Source: Rheinheimera sp. SA_1 (GTDB lineage: Bacteria; Pseudomonadota; Gammaproteobacteria; Enterobacterales; Alteromonadaceae). From it: 64,000 nucleotides of DNA. How positions within the stretch are numbered: the stretch's first letter is position 1; each line of letters opens with the position of its first letter. Positions 59,145-64,000 of the stretch are shown here, piece after piece. Where the stretch lies: assembly GCF_001669775.1 (NCBI RefSeq), contig NZ_LXWK01000020.1, positions 1 to 64,000 of the forward strand, written 5' to 3'. The translations under genes were made by a program, and so were the position numbers. The notes under the pieces are model-generated. The model was not told the origin of the DNA. It saw only the letters and a list, made by a program, of their open reading frames with translations, and searched no databases.

Positions 59145-59333
59145 TTGCTAAGCATAGATCAAGTAGCCATGCGGGTTTTATCTCTTCATCTTTGATGAAT
59201 TTGGCTGTGATCACGCAAGGTTGCAGTTAACCGGTAGATTGCGGGTGCTGCTAGCGAGGTAAAAGGACAAATGATTGCTGTTGTGACGGCCACGTTGCGC
59301 TGCGTGACCGTAGGAGGTTGTGGCTATCGGTTG

Positions 59334-59546
59334 TTACAATTTCACGTTGGCTGCATTGCTGGTCAGACTGCTAAGCACCAGTTGCAGCGACACCGGTTGC
59401 TGCCACACCAGTTGATGAAATTTATCTTCCAGCGGTGCCAATAACGGACTACACAACAGCAGGAACAGGCACAACAACGCCAGTAAGCGGCATAATTGCC
59501 AGCCAGAAGGCAGGACAATCAGTTCATGTTGGTCAAAATCCTTCAT
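59334..59546 (-). CDS. small hypothetical membrane protein
   Basis: A 70-residue ORF with a central hydrophobic helix (LCRLLALLCLFLLLCSPLLAPL) flanked by polar ends. GGAG lies about 9 nt before the ATG. It stands alone between the ABC operon and the two-component system. No family recognised; coding status moderately likely. Confidence 0.45.
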   Translation of the reverse strand: MKDFDQHELIVLPSGWQLCRLLALLCLFLLLCSPLLAPLEDKFHQLVWQQPVSLQLVLSSLTSNAANVKL

Positions 59547-59758
59547 TTTGGAGCTCCGGCAAATCTTAGTACTGATAAGTTGTTCGTTGTTGCTGATTGG
59601 TCGCAGTCACTTCGCAAAAAGTTTAAGCCTTTTGTCAAAAAATCGTAGGTGTAGGTGATAACAGGTTGAAATTACGCGCTGACCGGTTAAAAAGTTCAGG
59701 CTAGTGGTCAGTTCCAATGTCTGGCGAATGGCCAGCTATACCGTTATTTCAGCGTGTG

Positions 59759-61129
59759 CTAATCCGTCTTGCCATCCAGCTGATATTTCTCCAGCCGGTA
59801 CAAAAATGCTTTGTAATTAAGTTGCAGCAACCGCGCCGCTTTGGTGCGGTTACCTTCACAAAGCTGCAACGCCTGTTCCAGACAACTGCGCTCCAGCGCT
59901 TCAAAATGAATACCGGCTGCTGGCAACACAAAACCTTCGCTGCTGCTCAGCGCTGTTTTTTGGCTGGCGGTGGGTTGCAGATCCGCCAGCAGTTCCTGCT
60001 CGTCCTGCAGCAGTACAAAACGCTCGATTTTGTTGCTTAACTCCCGCACGTTGCCCGGCCACGGATATTCAATCAGTGCTTTTAGGGCCGTTTTGGACAG
60101 CGGCGGCAGCTGTAACCGATAGCGTTGTTGCTGTAGCTGCATAAAGTGCTGAATCAATTTGGGAATATCTTCTGTACGCTCGCGCAGCGCCGGCATATGC
60201 ACCGGCACCACATTCAGCCGGTAGAACAAATCCTGACGAAAGCGCCCTTCGGCAACACCTGTGGCCAAATCCTGGTGGCTGGCAGCGATGATCCGCACAT
60301 CCAGTTTAATTTCCTGATGACTGCCCAGCCGGGTTACACGGCCTTCCTGTAATAACCGCAACAGTTTTGACTGAAGTGGCAACGGCAGTTCAGCGATTTC
60401 ATCCAGAAACACTGTGCCACCCTGGGCTGCTTCAAACTTACCGGCTTTACTTTGGGTGGCGCCGGTGTAAGCGCCTTTTTCCGCGCCAAAGAGTTCAGCT
60501 TCGGCCAAAGTTTCTGGAATAGCACCACAGTTGATGGCGATAAAAGGCCGGTCGCGCCTGGGTGATAGCTGATGTAATGCCCGGGCCGCCAGCTCTTTGC
60601 CGGTGCCGCTTTCGCCGCTGATCAGCACCGTGACATCACTGCCGGCTACTCTGGAAATCCGCTGAAACAACTGCTGCATACAAGGGGCATGACCAATCAA
60701 CTCGACTAACTGTTGTTGCTCACCTAATTGTGCTGTCAGTTGTAAATTCTGCTGGCGCAGGTGACGGGCGCGCAGCCCTTTGCTGATTGCCAGTAGCAAT
60801 TCCTGGCGCTTAAATGGCTTTGGCAAATAATCATCGGCACCTGCGTGAATAGCTTCCACCGCATGACTGACCGAGCCATATGCCGTTGCCACCACAAATG
60901 CGACGGCTGGCAGCTGCTGGCGGACATATTGCAACACCTGCAAGCCCGTGCCGGTACCCAGTTTCCAGTCACATAACACCAGCGCGATAGCGGGTTGTGC
61001 TTTGAGGGTCAGAATGGCACTTTCCACGCTGTCGGCCTGATGCAGCAGATAACCTTCGGTGCTGAGCAACTGACAAATCAGTTCTCGCTGACTATGGTCG
61101 TCTTCAACCACTAACAGTTGCAGATTCAT
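59759..61129 (-). CDS. sigma54-dependent response regulator (NtrC family)
   Basis: The 456-residue protein has a receiver domain with phosphoacceptor Asp54, then the AAA+ domain with Walker A GESGTGKE (172-179), the sigma54-contact loop GAYTGA (219-224; canonical GAFTGA), Walker B GGTVFLDEI (238-246), and a Fis-type HTH at the C-terminus (EGNRTKAARLLQL). It overlaps the sensor kinase gene by 4 bp. AGGAG supports the ATG at 61129; the frame to 61174 lies inside the kinase gene. Target genes are unknown. Confidence 0.95.
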   Translation of the reverse strand: MNLQLLVVEDDHSQRELICQLLSTEGYLLHQADSVESAILTLKAQPAIALVLCDWKLGTGTGLQVLQYVRQQLPAVAFVVATAYGSVSHAVEAIHAGADDYLPKPFKRQELLLAISKGLRARHLRQQNLQLTAQLGEQQQLVELIGHAPCMQQLFQRISRVAGSDVTVLISGESGTGKELAARALHQLSPRRDRPFIAINCGAIPETLAEAELFGAEKGAYTGATQSKAGKFEAAQGGTVFLDEIAELPLPLQSKLLRLLQEGRVTRLGSHQEIKLDVRIIAASHQDLATGVAEGRFRQDLFYRLNVVPVHMPALRERTEDIPKLIQHFMQLQQQRYRLQLPPLSKTALKALIEYPWPGNVRELSNKIERFVLLQDEQELLADLQPTASQKTALSSSEGFVLPAAGIHFEALERSCLEQALQLCEGNRTKAARLLQLNYKAFLYRLEKYQLDGKTD

Positions 61130-62487
61130 CGGGTGGCTCCTGCTGCAGAACAGATATGCAAAGTGGCGATACAACCACCGTTTTCTGCCTGATGCAATTC
61201 AACACTGCCCTGATAGTAGCGTTGCAGCAGACGTTGACACAGATACAAGCCCATTCCCGCGCCCTCGGCTTTGCTACTGATATGCGGCTGGAACAGAGCA
61301 GCTGCGATATCTGGTGCCAGGCCTGAGCCTTGATCATGCACATTCAGCACGGCGCCACCCTGCATTTTACTCAGGCTGATTTGCACTAAACCACCTGCTG
61401 GGCTCGCTTCAACGGCATTACTGATCACGGCATGGCAGATACTGCGCAGCTCGGTTTCTGCACCATGGATTGCCAGATCTTCCGGCAGATGCAGTTCAAT
61501 TTTCACCGGCTGGTTTGAGAATTCCAGCGTGATGTCTTTCAGCACCAGCGGTAAGGATACCGGCTGACTGCGATCAACACCTTCACAGCTTAACGTTAAC
61601 AGCGCAGTCAGGGTGCGGTTGATATGCTGCATTTTTTGTTCAATCAGTTTTTGTAACGCCTGCTGCTCGGGCGCCTGTTGCGGTAGTTGTTCCAGTGCCA
61701 GTGCCATAGTGTGAATTGGATTTCGCAGTGCATGCACCAGGCCGCGGCTGATTTCACCAAGTTCAGCCAACTGCTGTTGCTGTTGCATCTGTTCACGTTG
61801 TTGTGCCAACTCGTCCAGCTGCCGGCTGGCATGGTTAAACTGCTCCAGCACATACTGATATTCGGTCAAGGTTGATTGCTGCGGCAACTGCACCGAACTT
61901 TCACCAGCGGCTAACCGCCGAAACCCCTGCACCAACAATTGCAATGGTGCGATCAGCCGGTAGCCCAGCCATAACACCAGCATTAACGCCAGCGCAATGG
62001 TGACCGCTAGTGCCATCACCTGATAAGCCAGATATTTTTGCAGCAGTTGCGCGCTGCTGTCATTTCGTTCCAGTTTAAATTGCTGAACCCATTGCGCGCT
62101 GCCAGGCCGATCGGTTTTCAGTTCAACCAGAATTTGTTCCAGCTCTTGCTGCATCACACCGGGTAAGGCGTCAGTTGGTGGTGTATTCAGTCGGATCACT
62201 TTGACCCGTTTATTGGTTGCATGTTCCGGGTCCGGTTTTGTGGTCGTTGCCTCAACCTCTTCGTCAGTGCTAAAGACAAAACTTTGCCCTTCAGCACTAA
62301 TGTTATGAGTGACCAGTTGCAGTTTTTCCGCAGTTCGAGCCAAGACTAACTTACTCAGCTCGCCACTTTGAGTGGTCAATTGTTGCTGCAATTGTTGCTG
62401 GAACCACCATAAAGTGCCCAGTTGCCCGACCGTCATCAGGGTAAAAATGCCACATAACCCCAGTCCCAGTGCTTTTTGAATTTTCAT
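61126..62487 (-). CDS. sensor histidine kinase
   Basis: The 453-residue protein has TM1 (about 8-29), a periplasmic region of about 120 residues, TM2 (about 153-177), a HAMP-like linker (about 178-230) and a Gln-rich coiled stretch. The kinase core has phosphoacceptor His252 in VHALRNPIH, the N-box ISNAVEASPAG, and G-boxes DQGSGLAPD and GAGMGLYL. GGAAG precedes the ATG at 62487; longer starts run into the divergent regulatory region. It is the cognate sensor of the overlapping NtrC-type regulator. Confidence 0.93.
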   Translation of the reverse strand: MKIQKALGLGLCGIFTLMTVGQLGTLWWFQQQLQQQLTTQSGELSKLVLARTAEKLQLVTHNISAEGQSFVFSTDEEVEATTTKPDPEHATNKRVKVIRLNTPPTDALPGVMQQELEQILVELKTDRPGSAQWVQQFKLERNDSSAQLLQKYLAYQVMALAVTIALALMLVLWLGYRLIAPLQLLVQGFRRLAAGESSVQLPQQSTLTEYQYVLEQFNHASRQLDELAQQREQMQQQQQLAELGEISRGLVHALRNPIHTMALALEQLPQQAPEQQALQKLIEQKMQHINRTLTALLTLSCEGVDRSQPVSLPLVLKDITLEFSNQPVKIELHLPEDLAIHGAETELRSICHAVISNAVEASPAGGLVQISLSKMQGGAVLNVHDQGSGLAPDIAAALFQPHISSKAEGAGMGLYLCQRLLQRYYQGSVELHQAENGGCIATLHICSAAGATR

Positions 62488-62649
62488 CCTGACTTCCCGG
62501 TTCATCTGCAATCCCAGAATGGTTGCAGCTGCTGAGATGGCATACTCAAATTTAATGCCAACCATAGTCTTGTTAAAATATCGGTTAAATTTGAAGAAGT
62601 TACAAGAATTGCTTGATGCTATGACCGCACCGGAACAGAAAAAATGCCC

Positions 62650-62682
62650 ATATCAGGAAGCTATTATCCTGATATCAGGATA
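62650..62682. promoter_or_regulatory. palindromic operator candidate in divergent region
   Basis: TATCCTGATATCAGGATA (62665-62682) is a perfect 18-bp palindrome, with a third half-site ATATCAGGA at 62650-62658. It lies between the divergent sensor kinase and lipoprotein genes. The rest of the 340-bp gap holds no gene I can support. Confidence 0.55.
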
Positions 62683-62826
62683 TTTCGGAGAGGCTCAAGG
62701 TCGCAGAGTTTTATGTGATTGATATTTAAAGATAAAAATTATGGCATCAATCTTTCAATACTCAGCACACTGACAGTGTTGCAACAAGCCGCACTGCGGT
62801 ATCAGTTCCAACAGAAGGAAAAAAAC

Positions 62827-63372
62827 ATGAATAAAACAACCAAATTGATTTTCCCTTTGCTGTTCAGTGCGCTGCTCGCAGCAGGTTGCGCTCAGGCTGT
62901 TGCAGCAAAACCGGCTGAGACTCAAACAGCTGAAACCCAGACTCCAAAATCTCAGACAACAGACATCCAGCTGAAAAAAACCAACAAATTCACCAAACTG
63001 GTGCTGGTCACCAATGGCAATGCACAGACGTTTGATTGGTCTGCCGCTGATTTGGCGGATCCGGCCTCGATGGAAAAAGCACTGGCAGAAGTACCGGAAG
63101 CTGAACGTGAAAACATCAAAAAACTGTTATCGCAGATGAAAGAAGGCAACGGTCTGCAATTGGTCACAGAAGGAGATCACAAGGTGATGGTCCATCATCT
63201 GGGGTCGGATGCTGATGGTGTCAAAGTGCTGACCAACAAAAAAGTGATTATGCACAAAATCGGCGGTGGTGATGGCTCAGAGTTTTCACTGCTGAAATCG
63301 CTGCTCACAAATGCCAAGCTCAGCAAAGAGCAGTTGCAGGAATTGCAAAAATTGCTGGATAGTAAGTACTAA
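62827..63372 (+). CDS. hypothetical lipoprotein
   Basis: The 181-residue product has a type II signal peptide with lipobox LAAGC (Cys21), followed by a Thr/Gln/Glu-rich linker with repeated QT units (about 29-46). The soluble domain of about 130 residues has no recognised family. AGAAGGAA precedes the ATG at 62827; an in-frame start at 62719 is not favoured. It is divergent from the two-component system and shares a palindrome-containing regulatory region, so it may be a target of that system (inference). Confidence 0.82.
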   Translation: MNKTTKLIFPLLFSALLAAGCAQAVAAKPAETQTAETQTPKSQTTDIQLKKTNKFTKLVLVTNGNAQTFDWSAADLADPASMEKALAEVPEAERENIKKLLSQMKEGNGLQLVTEGDHKVMVHHLGSDADGVKVLTNKKVIMHKIGGGDGSEFSLLKSLLTNAKLSKEQLQELQKLLDSKY

Positions 63373-63390
63373 CCGCAAAAAAGGTGTGTC

Positions 63391-63461
63391 CACAACCGCG
63401 CACCAGCCACCCGATGTGCATCCTGGAAGATACAGGTGGCCGGTGTCGCGGTTGTGTTTTT
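63391..63461 (+). terminator. long hairpin terminator after the lipoprotein gene
   Basis: CACAACCGCG (63391-63400) pairs with CGCGGTTGTG (63447-63456), with inner CACC/CCACC to GGTGG/GGTG pairing, followed by TTTTT. Confidence 0.75.
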
Positions 63462-63462
63462 A

Positions 63463-63625
63463 CCCTTCATCCTTGAAGCTGCAGGGTTGTTGGCCGCCCT
63501 CGCTCACCCCAGTCACTTAGAACAGCTAAGCTCCTGTGGATTCCCTCGGTTGCCGCGGTTCCACCGTGGCCATTCTGCATCTCCAATGATTTTGGGTACA
63601 TTCCCTTCATCCTTGAAGCTGCAGG
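63463..63625. repeat. direct repeat pair with internal hairpins
   Basis: A 23-nt sequence beginning CCCTTCATCCTTGAAGCTGC occurs at 63463-63485 and 63603-63625, exactly 140 bp apart. Each copy contains CTTCA-tcct-TGAAG. The DNA between includes CTTAG/CTAAG and CCGCGG/CCGTGG hairpins. It looks like an interspersed non-coding repeat element; no ORF is supported. Confidence 0.65.
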
Positions 63626-63641
63626 TGCACTTTAGCCGATT

Positions 63642-64000
63642 TTACCAGCCGCAAGTCCGGCCTTTGTTTTGCTCGTCCAGATAAGTCTGCAACGGCGCGA
63701 AATAAGCAAGAATGGCCGATGAATCCATCGTTGGCTGACCGGTCAGGCTTTGCATGGCGTCTTGCCATGGCTTGCTGGCACCCATTTCCAACATAGTGTT
63801 GAGCTTGGCACCGGCTTCTTTGCTGTTGTAAATCGAGCAGCGATGGATTGGGCCGTCGTCTTTGGCAATTTCACACAAGGCTTTGTGGAATTGGAATTGC
63901 TGAATATGCGCCAGGAAATAGCGGGTGTAAGGCGTGTTGCCCGGCACATGATACTTGGCACCGGCATCAAAATCGCTTTCGCTACGGGCAACCGGAGCGC
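63642..64000 (-). CDS. peptidyl-dipeptidase, ACE-like M2 family (C-terminal part)
   Basis: Only the last 119 or so codons are in the window; the 5' end lies beyond the right edge. The segment [27 protein letters not shown], the [10 protein letters not shown] stretch, [14 protein letters not shown] and the end [13 protein letters not shown] are characteristic of M2 peptidases (bacterial angiotensin-converting-enzyme homologues). The zinc-binding HExxH is not in this part. No terminator is evident beyond the stop other than the repeat element. Confidence 0.88.
   Translation of the reverse strand, partial: APVARSESDFDAGAKYHVPGNTPYTRYFLAHIQQFQFHKALCEIAKDDGPIHRCSIYNSKEAGAKLNTMLEMGASKPWQDAMQSLTGQPTMDSSAILAYFAPLQTYLDEQNKGRTCGW

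Noticed and set aside
62519-62722. 67-codon plus-strand frame upstream of the lipoprotein gene
   Set aside because: Lies over the divergent regulatory palindrome, with no ribosome binding site or recognised similarity.
62761-62800. Possible sigma54 -24/-12 promoter before the lipoprotein gene
   Set aside because: The TGACAGTGTTGCA stretch has GA in place of the invariant GG, and the spacing to TTGCA is too short.

Overview
This window is a core chromosomal segment of a gammaproteobacterium, centred on the replication origin. Gene families, gene order (smf-smg-yrdD-tsaC-aroE-yrdB block, def-fmt-rsmB-trkA, rpmH-rnpA-yidD-yidC-mnmE, mioC-oriC-mnmG-rsmG-parAB-atp) and the E. coli-like rrn promoter and oriC architecture all point there. 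The closest guess is an Alteromonadales/Chromatiaceae-type marine or freshwater bacterium (Rheinheimera/Alishewanella-like). That guess is inference from gene content, because the 16S gene itself lies just outside the left edge.

Layout. 1-551: leader and three tandem promoters of an rRNA operon reading leftward out of the window. 552-9474: yrdA, then a mostly minus-strand housekeeping block (yrdB, aroE, hemF, tsaC, yrdD-like, smg, dprA, a LysM protein) interrupted by plus-strand genes for a truncated haemoglobin and purEK. 9598-15235: def-fmt-rsmB-trkA, tusA-like and a membrane diguanylate cyclase. 15339-18327: glyQS. 18541-24557: dnaA-dnaN-recF-gyrB on the minus strand, with two parS palindromes inside recF. 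25003-28909: rpmH-rnpA-yidD-yidC-mnmE. 29003-32027: a PEBP-like protein, thioredoxin 2 and a DEAD-box helicase. 32190-33309: mioC and oriC. 33310-44656: mnmG, rsmG, parA, parB and the nine-gene atp operon.

The accessory part begins after atpC. A block of about 8 kb separates the atp operon from glmU. It holds two tandem paralogous ToxR/CadC-type transmembrane regulators (the second broken by a one-base frameshift), a small secreted or membrane ORF, a 1029-codon frame for a metallopeptidase-propeller-barrel protein, and a small membrane-anchored protein. After glmU come a TraB/GumN-family protein, a DUF1439-like lipoprotein, an ABC transporter-GntR operon with its own candidate operator, a sigma54-type two-component system, a lipoprotein divergent from it with an 18-bp palindrome between them, a repeated structured element, and the 3' end of an ACE-like (M2) peptidase gene.

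How it fits together. The origin (DnaA boxes, three GATC 13-mers, about 16 GATC sites) lies between mioC and mnmG. dnaA, dnaN, recF and gyrB sit 8-12 kb to its left, and parAB with their parS targets are within about 16 kb. Initiation, segregation, ATP synthesis and translation functions are therefore grouped at the origin, mostly co-oriented with the fork. No CRISPR array, prophage, insertion sequence or tRNA gene was found.
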